Translations under genes and position numbers: made by a program
In this document: positions 5,931-12,166 of the stretch, piece by piece
Layout of the letters: each line of letters starts with the position of its first letter
Numbering within the stretch: position 1 is the stretch's first letter
Notes under the pieces: model-generated
What the model saw: the letters and a program-made list of their open reading frames with translations, nothing else
The model's database searches: none
What the model was told of the DNA's origin: nothing
DNA from: DATESZ01 sp035283845
GTDB taxonomy: Bacteria > Desulfobacterota > Syntrophia > Syntrophales > JACQWR01
DNA: 12,166 nucleotides
Direction: 5' to 3'
Assembly: GCA_035283845.1 (NCBI GenBank)
Contig: DATESZ010000128.1
Span: forward strand, 1-12,166

Positions 5931-6683
5931 CTAATTCCTTATGATTTTACGGGTATATATGAAAAATTCCTTATTGCCGGCCGGCCCGGTAAGGGGAGAC
6001 TCGCAGATTCCTGAAACATCGAGGTCTATCTTACGGCAAAAACCGGTGATGTCCTCAATGATCTTTCGATGCTGAAGCGGATCTTTGACTACACCGCGCT
6101 TTCCCACCTCTTCCCTTCCCGCCTCGAACTGCGGTTTGATAAGGGCAAGGATAAAGGCATCCCCGGCTATAAGTTTAAGAACAGCCGGGATGACGAGCCT
6201 AAGAGAAATAAAGGAAGCGTCTATGACGGCAATATCTATTCTGTCAACGATACCGGCGCCATCAAAGTAACGTACGTTTGTCCTCTCTATCAAGATTACC
6301 CGTTTGTCATTTCTCAATTTCCATGCCATTTGCCCATAGCCTACATCAAGAGCGTAGACCTTTGCCGCTCCTTCCTGTAAGAGACAATCAGTAAAGCCGC
6401 CGGTCGAGGCGCCTACATCGAGGGCAACCAGATCGCGAACATTTATGCCGAAGTTTTCCAGGGCGCCCTTCAGTTTCAATCCTCCTCTGCTCACGTAGGG
6501 GTTATCCTCGCCCCTGAGCCTGAGCGCAGCATCGGGAAAGACGAGGGCGCCGGCCTTGTCCACAATGTTTCCCTCCACCAGCACGCTCCCAGCCATTATA
6601 AACGCCCTTGCCCTTTCCCGCGTCGCCAGGACGCCTTTTTCCACCAGCAGTCTGTCCAACCTTATCCTTTTTATTTTATTCAT
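5931..6683 (-). CDS. tlyA: TlyA-family S4/FtsJ rRNA methyltransferase
   Basis: The 250-residue protein is a TlyA-like SAM-dependent RNA methyltransferase. Mycobacterial TlyA 2'-O-methylates cytidines in 16S and 23S rRNA and gives capreomycin sensitivity; the target here is inferred. An N-terminal S4 RNA-binding domain (about 7-60, starting IRLDRLLVEKG) is joined to an FtsJ Rossmann domain. That domain has SRGGLKL (65-71), the SAM loop DVGASTGGFTDC (90-100 region), LDVGYGQMAW (112-121) and IKPQFE (182-187). Length matches the family. Its ATG overlaps the dxs stop by 8 bases, and ispH follows after 4 bases. tlyA next to dxs and xse genes is a recurrent arrangement in several phyla and implies co-expression rather than a shared pathway. 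Confidence 0.93.
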   Translation of the reverse strand: MNKIKRIRLDRLLVEKGVLATRERARAFIMAGSVLVEGNIVDKAGALVFPDAALRLRGEDNPYVSRGGLKLKGALENFGINVRDLVALDVGASTGGFTDCLLQEGAAKVYALDVGYGQMAWKLRNDKRVILIERTNVRYFDGAGIVDRIDIAVIDASFISLRLVIPAVLKLIAGDAFILALIKPQFEAGREEVGKRGVVKDPLQHRKIIEDITGFCRKIDLDVSGICESPLTGPAGNKEFFIYTRKIIRN

Positions 6684-8583
6684 GCATCATCTGCCTGGCT
6701 GCCTCAATTATCCCTTCCTCGTCAATGCCGTGCAATCTTCTCAATTCCTGCTGCGTGCCATGTTCTACAAATTCATCCCTGACTCCCAGACGCTTTACCG
6801 TCACGTCGCGGATGCCTTTTCTCTCAAAAAGCTCCAGAACAGCGCTGCCGAAGCCCCCGGGCAAAACATTTTCTTCTATAGTTATGACCCGTTTCAGAGA
6901 GAGAGCGGTAGCGCAGAAAAGTTCCTCGTCAAGGGGTTTAACGAAACGGGCATTGACAACCGTAATGCCGATGCCTTCCTGAGACAACGCCGAAGCTGCC
7001 TTCATGGCCGGATATACGGTCGAGCCGATCGCAAAAAAGGCGAGATCGGAACCGGTAATCAGGATTTCCCCCTTTCCCAACTCCAGGGCCACAGGTTCGT
7101 CGTCAAGGGGCGTCCCCACGCCATTGCCCCGAGGATAACGGACGGAGGCGGGATATTGGCACTGGACAGCGGTTTTAAGCATATGCTGTAGTTCATTTTC
7201 GTCCTTGGGGGCCATGACCACCATGTTAGGGATGGAGCGTAAAAAAGAATAGTCAAAAACGCCATGATGGGTGGGGCCGTCTTCTCCCACCAATCCTCCT
7301 CGGTCAAGGGCAAAAACTACCGGTAACTTCTGCAGACAGACATCATGGATAATCTGATCATAGGCCCTTTGGGTAAAAGTGGAATAGATAGCCACCACCG
7401 GCATGAGAGACTGGGTGGCAAGTCCCGCAGCGAAGGTAACCGCATGCTGTTCCGCAATTCCTACATCATAGAAACGATTGGGGAATTTATCTGCGAATTT
7501 ACACAGCCCCGTCCCCTCGCACATGGCTGCCGTAATGGCTACAATGCGGCAGTCCGCATCGGCCAGCTTGACTATCGTGTCGCCGAACACCTTGGTATAG
7601 GAAGGCGGTGCAGGCATGTTTATATCGGCGGCAGATTCGCCCGTCTCAATATGGAAGGCCGGCGTGCCGTGAAAGCGCTGGGGATTGTCCTCTGAAAACT
7701 GGTAGCCCTTTCCCTTCTTGGTTATGACGTGGACCAAAACCGGCCCTTGCATATCCTTCAAGTTCTCCAGGTTTTTAATGAGGTGATCCAGGCGGTGACC
7801 TTCCAGGGGGCCCACATAGGTAAAGCCCAGTTCTTCAAAAAGGATGCCGGGGACAACAAAGGCCTTTAAAGATTCCTCAACCTGCTTGGTAAACCTGAAC
7901 ATGGGTTCTCCGATGGCCGGGATGGATTTAAGAAAGCTTTTAAAATCCGCTTTAAATTTGGTTACCGTATGGCCGGTCATTATGCGGTTCAGATAGGAAG
8001 ACAAGGCGCCTACATTGGGAGAGATGGAAAGCTCATTATCATTCAATATGATAATCAAATCCTTATTGCGATCTCCCACCCAGTTCAGACCCTCAAAGGC
8101 CATGCCCGACGACATGGAACCGTCGCCGATGATTGCTATCACCTTAAATCCATTTCCCTTAAGGCACCGAGCCTCGGCAATGCCGGCCGCCGCTGAAATG
8201 GATGTGCCGCTATGGCCCACGCCAAAGGTGTCGTACACACTTTCCTCCCGTTTCGGAAAGCCGCTCAGGCCGCCCTTTTGGCGGAGCGAGGGAAATTTAT
8301 CCTTTCTTCCGGTAATGATCTTATGGGCGTAGGTTTGATGCCCCACGTCCCAGATTAACTTATCATGAGGCGTATTAAAAACGTAATGAAGGGCTATGGT
8401 TAATTCTACCGTACCGAGTGATGAGGCAAGGTGCCCCCCCCTTTTGGAAACAGTTTCAATGATCATTTCCCTGATCTCGGCCGCCAGGGCGTTTAATTCC
8501 GGCAGACTCAATTTCTTTATGTCATCAGGGGAATTGACCTTTTCCAACAAGCTTCCGTCTACTATCCGCGGTGTTTTTTTCAT
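6676..8583 (-). CDS. dxs: 1-deoxy-D-xylulose-5-phosphate synthase
   Basis: This TPP-dependent enzyme condenses pyruvate and glyceraldehyde 3-phosphate to DXP, the committed step of the MEP pathway and of thiamine and pyridoxal synthesis. The chosen ATG at 8583 gives 635 residues, normal for the family. Visible are the histidine near 51 (KRGGHLASSLG), DVGHQTYAHKI (79-89), the TPP/Mg motif from GDGSMSSGM (153-161) to NDN (181-183), the catalytic Glu in GIAEQHAVT (375-383) and LDRGGLVGEDGPTHHG (426-441). The C-terminal transketolase domain runs to the end. The start was chosen over an in-frame ATG at 8646, which would overlap ispA by 62 bases and add an untypical 21-residue leader. GGAGAG sits 11 bases upstream of 8583, and the ispA stop is 1 base away. 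Confidence 0.97.
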   Translation of the reverse strand: MKKTPRIVDGSLLEKVNSPDDIKKLSLPELNALAAEIREMIIETVSKRGGHLASSLGTVELTIALHYVFNTPHDKLIWDVGHQTYAHKIITGRKDKFPSLRQKGGLSGFPKREESVYDTFGVGHSGTSISAAAGIAEARCLKGNGFKVIAIIGDGSMSSGMAFEGLNWVGDRNKDLIIILNDNELSISPNVGALSSYLNRIMTGHTVTKFKADFKSFLKSIPAIGEPMFRFTKQVEESLKAFVVPGILFEELGFTYVGPLEGHRLDHLIKNLENLKDMQGPVLVHVITKKGKGYQFSEDNPQRFHGTPAFHIETGESAADINMPAPPSYTKVFGDTIVKLADADCRIVAITAAMCEGTGLCKFADKFPNRFYDVGIAEQHAVTFAAGLATQSLMPVVAIYSTFTQRAYDQIIHDVCLQKLPVVFALDRGGLVGEDGPTHHGVFDYSFLRSIPNMVVMAPKDENELQHMLKTAVQCQYPASVRYPRGNGVGTPLDDEPVALELGKGEILITGSDLAFFAIGSTVYPAMKAASALSQEGIGITVVNARFVKPLDEELFCATALSLKRVITIEENVLPGGFGSAVLELFERKGIRDVTVKRLGVRDEFVEHGTQQELRRLHGIDEEGIIEAARQMMHE

Positions 8584-8584
8584 A

Positions 8585-9496
8585 TTATGATTTTCTCTCC
8601 ATGATAAGCTCCACAAGCATGCGCAAAGGCGCAGCGCGATCATCAAATCCCGATAAAGCTGCCAGCGCCTGTTGCCTCAGTTCCAAGACTCTTTTTCGGG
8701 ACATTTCCAAACCGAACAGAGAGGGAAAAGTAGCCTTCCCTCTTGACGCATCGCTGCCGGTGCTCTTGCCGGTAGTGATGCTATCTCCTTCCACGTTGAG
8801 AATATCGTCCACTATTTGAAACATCAGGCCGATACTGCTACCATATTGAGAGAGAGAGTCAAGATTTTCCTCTCCAGCGCCCGATAACAATGCACCTGTC
8901 TTTATCGAGGCAACGATCATTGCACCTGTTTTGCGGGTATGGATGAAATACAGCGTATCAGCGCCCACCGGCGCTCCCTCAGATCGGACATCGACTACCT
9001 GTCCCCCGATCATTCCAAAACACCCCGCCGCCGCTGCTATCTCACGAATCACGGCAAGAATTCTTTCCGGTGGGATACCTTCCATGAGTTCCCTCCTTGA
9101 CATGAGGTGAAAGGCCTCTGTAAGAAGGGCATCTCCCGTAAGAATGGCAATATCCTCGCCAAAAACCCTGTGGCTCGTTGGTTTGCCTCTTCGGTAATCA
9201 TCGTTATCCATGGCGGGAAGGTCATCATGGATCAATGAATAGGTGTGGATCATTTCTAATGCGCACGCTATCGGCAGGGCTGAAAGCTGAAGTTCCCCGG
9301 CCGCCCCCAATGCTTCCATTGCGGCTAAACACAGGGTGGGTCTTATCCTCTTTCCACCGGCAAAAAGACTGTACCTCATGGCCTGGAAAATTACCGGCGG
9401 GTAATTTCCCTCCACAGGAAGAAACCGCTCCAATGCCTCATCGATCTTCCTCTTTTGTGCGATCAGATAGGCATCAAGACAGACATCTCTCAACAT
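8585..9496 (-). CDS. ispA: Farnesyl diphosphate synthase (short-chain polyprenyl synthase)
   Basis: The 303-residue enzyme adds IPP units to DMAPP/GPP and supplies the prenyl diphosphates for quinone and cell-wall lipid carriers. The first aspartate-rich motif is DDLPAMD (91-97), with the two-residue insertion of bacterial enzymes. The tyrosine five positions before it (EMIHTYSLIHDD) matches E. coli IspA, pointing to a C15 product. GGKRIRP (47-53) binds diphosphate. The second motif reads DDILN (230-234), with Asn where Asp is usual, followed by GKSTGSDASRGKATFP (243-258). A C20 product cannot be excluded. Its ATG overlaps the xseB stop by 7 bases, and dxs follows within 1 base, so translation is probably coupled. 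Confidence 0.95.
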   Translation of the reverse strand: MLRDVCLDAYLIAQKRKIDEALERFLPVEGNYPPVIFQAMRYSLFAGGKRIRPTLCLAAMEALGAAGELQLSALPIACALEMIHTYSLIHDDLPAMDNDDYRRGKPTSHRVFGEDIAILTGDALLTEAFHLMSRRELMEGIPPERILAVIREIAAAAGCFGMIGGQVVDVRSEGAPVGADTLYFIHTRKTGAMIVASIKTGALLSGAGEENLDSLSQYGSSIGLMFQIVDDILNVEGDSITTGKSTGSDASRGKATFPSLFGLEMSRKRVLELRQQALAALSGFDDRAAPLRMLVELIMERKS

Positions 9497-9723
9497 TCAC
9501 TTTCTTCTCCTGAAAAAGGTTTAAGGACCACCTTCTCGTCTTCCTTAAGAAGGATATCCACTCTTCGCTCCGCTTCATCTAATTTTTCAGCGCACAGACG
9601 GGAAAGCCGTATCCCCTCTTCAAAAGACCTAAGGGATTCTTCCAGGGTCAGATCCCCTGTTTCCATTTTTCTCAATATCTCTTCCAATTTTTTCAGCGCG
9701 TCTTCAAACTTTTCTTTGGCCAT
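9490..9723 (-). CDS. xseB: Exodeoxyribonuclease VII small subunit
   Basis: The 77-residue helical protein binds the large subunit XseA in a multi-subunit nuclease that degrades single-stranded DNA to oligonucleotides. The sequence MAKEKFEDALKKLEEILRKM and the motif TGDLTLEESLRSFEEGIRLS (22-41) are characteristic; the rest is charged and predicted helical. Length is normal. The start shares a base with the xseA stop (TGATG), a classic coupling arrangement that fits the need for balanced subunit amounts. The short tail after residue 65 is not conserved, and its end overlaps ispA. Confidence 0.95.
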   Translation of the reverse strand: MAKEKFEDALKKLEEILRKMETGDLTLEESLRSFEEGIRLSRLCAEKLDEAERRVDILLKEDEKVVLKPFSGEESEC

Positions 9724-11078
9724 CAGTTTTTGCTCCTAAGAATTTTAGTTACCGCGGCCTGAAAACCACCCATGGCGAGGGTAACGTCCACATTGCTCCC
9801 CTCCACCAGATATTCCGCATCCTTCAAAATCAGACCATTGGGCAGTAACTTCGCAATACTATAGCCCCTTCTCAGGACAGCAAGGGGACTTAAAGTATCC
9901 AACATAATCACGCTGGCTTCAAGGCATTTTTTCCGATTTTCCAGCACGCCTTTACAGGAGGCGATAATATCTCTGCTAACATTTTCCAGAATAAGCCTTT
10001 TATCCGCTATGCGCACTATCGGGCTTAATTGGTGTAACCGTATATCAGAACTGAACAACTTTTGCCTGAGAGACGCCTGCCTTTGAGAAAAAATCGTCTG
10101 CATGCGGTTAAGCCTTGCATCTATACTTAGTCGCAAATCGGCAATTCGCCGGCGGGGGACAGGCAGCCTGCTTGCGCAATAAAGCGCTTTCTCGCGAAAT
10201 TTTTCCATCAGGCGAAACAGATGATTAATCATCCTGAGACGCATTGATTCCACTAACGTCCTGATATCTGCGCAGACAGGCACAACCAGCTCGGCGGCGG
10301 CGGAGGGGGTAGGAGCACGTAAGTCCGCTACGAAATCCGCTATGGTAAAATCTGTTTCGTGTCCCACCGCTGAAATAACGGGAACAGGGGAATTAAATAT
10401 CGCACGGGCCATCCCTTCATCGTTGAAAGGGGCCAGGTCCTCTAAAGAACCGCCGCCACGGGCTAAAATGATTACGTCCACACCTCCATGGGAATGCATA
10501 TCTGCCAAAGCCCGGATAATTTCACCGGAGGCTTCGGAGCCTTGCACCCTGACTGGTGCAATAAGGATGTCAACGGAAGGGAAACGTCTCCCGGTAATGT
10601 TAAGAATGTCCCTGATGACGGCCCCGGTTGGTGATGTAATAACTCCGATGCGCCGGGGAAGAAGAGGAATGTTTTTCTTGTGGACAGGATCAAAGAGTCC
10701 CTCCGCCTGGAGACGGGTCTTCAATTGTTCAAAGGCCTTCTGGAGGGCGCCGATGCCCAGAGGCTCTATATTATCGATCAGGAGTTGATATTCGCCGCGC
10801 GGTTGATAAACACTCAATCTGGCTCGGCAGAGGATGCTCATGCCGTTTTCCAGCGCAAACAGCGCTCCTGTCCGTAAAAGAGGTCTTTTCGCTACGGCGG
10901 ACCTGAAGATCACGGCCCTGATCTGACTGTTTTCGTCTTTAAGGGTAAAGTACAGGTGGCCCGAGGCGGGTCGGCTCAGGTTGGAAACTTCTCCCTCAAC
11001 CCAGAACAGATCAAAGCTTGCTTCCAGGAGCTGCTTGATCCGCCCATTCAATTCCGTAATGGAAAAAACTTCTCTCAT
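9723..11078 (-). CDS. xseA: Exodeoxyribonuclease VII large subunit
   Basis: The 451-residue catalytic subunit of ExoVII cleaves single-stranded DNA from both ends and acts in repair and mismatch correction. An N-terminal OB-fold (about 1-105: SITELNGRIKQLLEASF, WVEGEVSNLSRPASGHLYFT) binds DNA. The nuclease domain shows GVITSPTGAVIRDI (145-158), LARGGGSLEDLAPFND (205-220), SAVGHETDFTIADFVADLRA (236-255) and PTPSAAAE (257-264). A coiled-coil region (about 270-390) carries XseB, and the C-terminus has the family's RRGYSI motif. The start has no clear Shine-Dalgarno, but the N-terminus matches the family and no better start exists. It appears to be the first gene of the xse-isp-dxs string, preceded by 114 non-coding bases. 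Confidence 0.96.
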   Translation of the reverse strand: MREVFSITELNGRIKQLLEASFDLFWVEGEVSNLSRPASGHLYFTLKDENSQIRAVIFRSAVAKRPLLRTGALFALENGMSILCRARLSVYQPRGEYQLLIDNIEPLGIGALQKAFEQLKTRLQAEGLFDPVHKKNIPLLPRRIGVITSPTGAVIRDILNITGRRFPSVDILIAPVRVQGSEASGEIIRALADMHSHGGVDVIILARGGGSLEDLAPFNDEGMARAIFNSPVPVISAVGHETDFTIADFVADLRAPTPSAAAELVVPVCADIRTLVESMRLRMINHLFRLMEKFREKALYCASRLPVPRRRIADLRLSIDARLNRMQTIFSQRQASLRQKLFSSDIRLHQLSPIVRIADKRLILENVSRDIIASCKGVLENRKKCLEASVIMLDTLSPLAVLRRGYSIAKLLPNGLILKDAEYLVEGSNVDVTLAMGGFQAAVTKILRSKN

Positions 11079-11097
11079 AGAAGGTAACTGCTCAGTA

Positions 11098-11184
11098 TCC
11101 AGGAGTCAGGGGGCCAGAATTCAGAATAGAGGGTAGGTCTCCAGCAGCTTGCTGACTTCTGAATTCTGGCTCCTGACCCCTGAT
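11098..11184. repeat. Large imperfect inverted repeat with GAATTC/AGGAGTCAG modules
   Basis: A perfect 14-bp arm pair, GCCAGAATTCAGAA (11113-11126) and TTCTGAATTCTGGC (11157-11170), is extended outward by 12-13 more pairs with one bulge, one wobble and one mismatch. The outer parts are AGGAGTCAGG and CCTGACCCCT. The 30-base loop holds a second small hairpin, cagca-gct-tgctg (11142-11154). It fills most of the gap between the decarboxylase gene and xseA. No T-run follows on either side, so it is not a standard intrinsic terminator. It resembles dispersed palindromic elements seen in many genomes; copy number elsewhere cannot be judged here. Confidence 0.8.
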
Positions 11185-11192
11185 AAGTTACA

Positions 11193-12166
11193 TTATGGAA
11201 TGACACCCATGCCCGTCAAGATGGAGAGCATGACGGCCGCAGCCATTACCGAACCGACCTGACCGCCGGCGTTGGCGCCCATGGCATGCATGAGGAGATA
11301 ACTCCTCTTGCAGTATTTTAGCCCCTCTTTCTGAACAACCCTGGCTGACATGGGGAACGCCGAAATCCCTGCCGCTCCGATGAGGGGGTTAATCTTTCCT
11401 CCTGTCAGCACATACATGACTTTGCCAAGCAGCAAGCCGCAGGCCGTATCGAGACAGATGGCAAAAAAACCGAGTGCCAGCACGATGAGCGTCTGGAATT
11501 TGAAAAAAATCCGTCCATCCATAGTTGCGCCGATGGAAATGCCCAAAAGGAGGGTTACCACATTGGCGATCTCATTTTCCGATGCTTTCGCAAGTCTTGT
11601 AACCGCACCGGACTCCCGCATGAAATTCCCCAGCATGATCGTCCCGAGTAAAGGCAGTCCCTTGGGGGCGATAAAACCCCCTACGACGGTAATCACCAAG
11701 GGAAAAAGAAGCTTTGTCGTCCGCGATACCGACTGCGTTGATGCCTTCATCACCGTCTCACGTTCTTTTTTTGTGGTGAGGATTTTCATAATGGGCGGCT
11801 GAATCACCGGAACCAGGGACATATATGAATAGGCGGCAACGGACACTGCTCCCAGCAGGTGGGGCGCGTATTTGGAAGTGACGTAAATCGCCGTAGGCCC
11901 GTCACAGGCGCCGATAATACCGATGGAAACGGCATCGAGCTCATTGAATCCCAAAACCAAAGCCAGGGACAGGGTTAAAAAGATGCCGAACTGGCCGGCC
12001 GCTCCGAGAAGAAAGGTGGCCGGATTATCGAGAAGGGGGCCAAAATCCGTCATGGCGCCTATTCCCACAAAGATAAGCAGGGGGAACAATTCCGTCATAA
12101 TGCCTGCGTCATATATAACTCTCAAAAATCCGTCCGGTTCCATGAGTCCCGCCGTAGGCACGTTGA
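11193..12166 (-). CDS. Na+-translocating decarboxylase beta subunit (OadB/GcdB/MmdB family), 5' end missing
   Basis: This integral membrane subunit performs the decarboxylation of biotin-bound carboxylate and couples it to sodium export. The visible 324 codons are open to the window edge, and the reading frame continues upstream of the GTG at 12161, so roughly the first 50-115 residues are missing. The family motif GIGAMTDFGPLL is near the start of the visible part. GACDGPTAIY contains the Asp matching Klebsiella OadB D203, and INPLIGAAGISAFPMSAR supplies N, G, S and R at the 4-, 9- and 16-residue offsets of N373, G377, S382 and R389. The Asp-to-Asn distance (170 residues) also fits. Several hydrophobic helices are clear. 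Substrate (oxaloacetate, methylmalonyl-CoA or glutaconyl-CoA) is set by the alpha subunit, which is not in view. The gene ends 114 bases before xseA. Confidence 0.95.
   Translation of the reverse strand, partial: NVPTAGLMEPDGFLRVIYDAGIMTELFPLLIFVGIGAMTDFGPLLDNPATFLLGAAGQFGIFLTLSLALVLGFNELDAVSIGIIGACDGPTAIYVTSKYAPHLLGAVSVAAYSYMSLVPVIQPPIMKILTTKKERETVMKASTQSVSRTTKLLFPLVITVVGGFIAPKGLPLLGTIMLGNFMRESGAVTRLAKASENEIANVVTLLLGISIGATMDGRIFFKFQTLIVLALGFFAICLDTACGLLLGKVMYVLTGGKINPLIGAAGISAFPMSARVVQKEGLKYCKRSYLLMHAMGANAGGQVGSVMAAAVMLSILTGMGVIP

Noticed and set aside
6556..7191. Plus-strand open frame of 211 codons
   Set aside because: It is wholly antisense to tlyA and dxs, has no recognisable domain and reads as a shadow of the real coding strand.
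8584..8646. Longer dxs start at 8646
   Set aside because: It overlaps the ispA end and the added 21 residues do not resemble the family; the ATG at 8583 has its own GGAGAG.
11098..11184. Inverted repeat as an intrinsic terminator
   Set aside because: No T-run follows the stem on either strand, and the stem has a 30-base loop.

Overview
The window looks like chromosomal core sequence from an anaerobic Gram-negative bacterium, most likely a Desulfobacterota (former Deltaproteobacteria) member and perhaps close to Syntrophia. This placement is inferred from gene order (tmk-holB-ricT-metG and xseA-xseB-ispA-dxs-tlyA), a clostridial-type 2[4Fe-4S] ferredoxin, a Na+-translocating decarboxylase beta subunit and a lipoprotein. 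No 16S or other decisive marker is present. Every recognised gene lies on the minus strand, so transcription runs from high to low coordinates. Two genes are cut by the window edges: the decarboxylase beta subunit at the right and metG at the left. I see no mobile element, tRNA, rRNA or CRISPR array.

Right part (about 11193-12166): the C-terminal portion of an OadB/GcdB/MmdB-type sodium pump subunit. A 114-base gap (11079-11192) follows, filled by a large imperfect inverted repeat built from GAATTC-like and AGGAGTCAG-like modules.

Middle part (3045-11078): a compact gene string, probably one operon. It runs xseA, xseB, ispA, dxs, tlyA, an ispH-ubiA fusion, a small lipoprotein gene, a NifU C-terminal (Nfu-type) gene and a 59-residue ferredoxin gene. 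It closes with a convincing intrinsic terminator at 2974-3021. xseA through tlyA overlap or nearly touch. The cluster carries the entry step of the MEP isoprenoid pathway (Dxs), the final step (IspH), chain elongation to farnesyl diphosphate (IspA) and a UbiA-type prenyl acceptor enzyme fused directly to IspH. IspH is itself a [4Fe-4S] enzyme needing low-potential electrons, so an Nfu Fe-S carrier and a ferredoxin at the tail of the same string form a plausible support module (inference).

Left part (1-2874): tmk, holB, ricT (PSP1/YaaT family) and the 5' part of metG, an order also known from Firmicutes such as Bacillus, where extra genes are interspersed. tmk follows the terminator after a spacer with a perfect 10-bp tandem repeat, so it probably starts a new transcription unit.

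The most notable items are the IspH-UbiA fusion with a non-canonical first aspartate motif, the Fe-S tail of the isoprenoid operon, the modular inverted repeat, and the nearly repeated ends of the two halves of the ferredoxin gene. I did not find a clearly new defence or mobile system.
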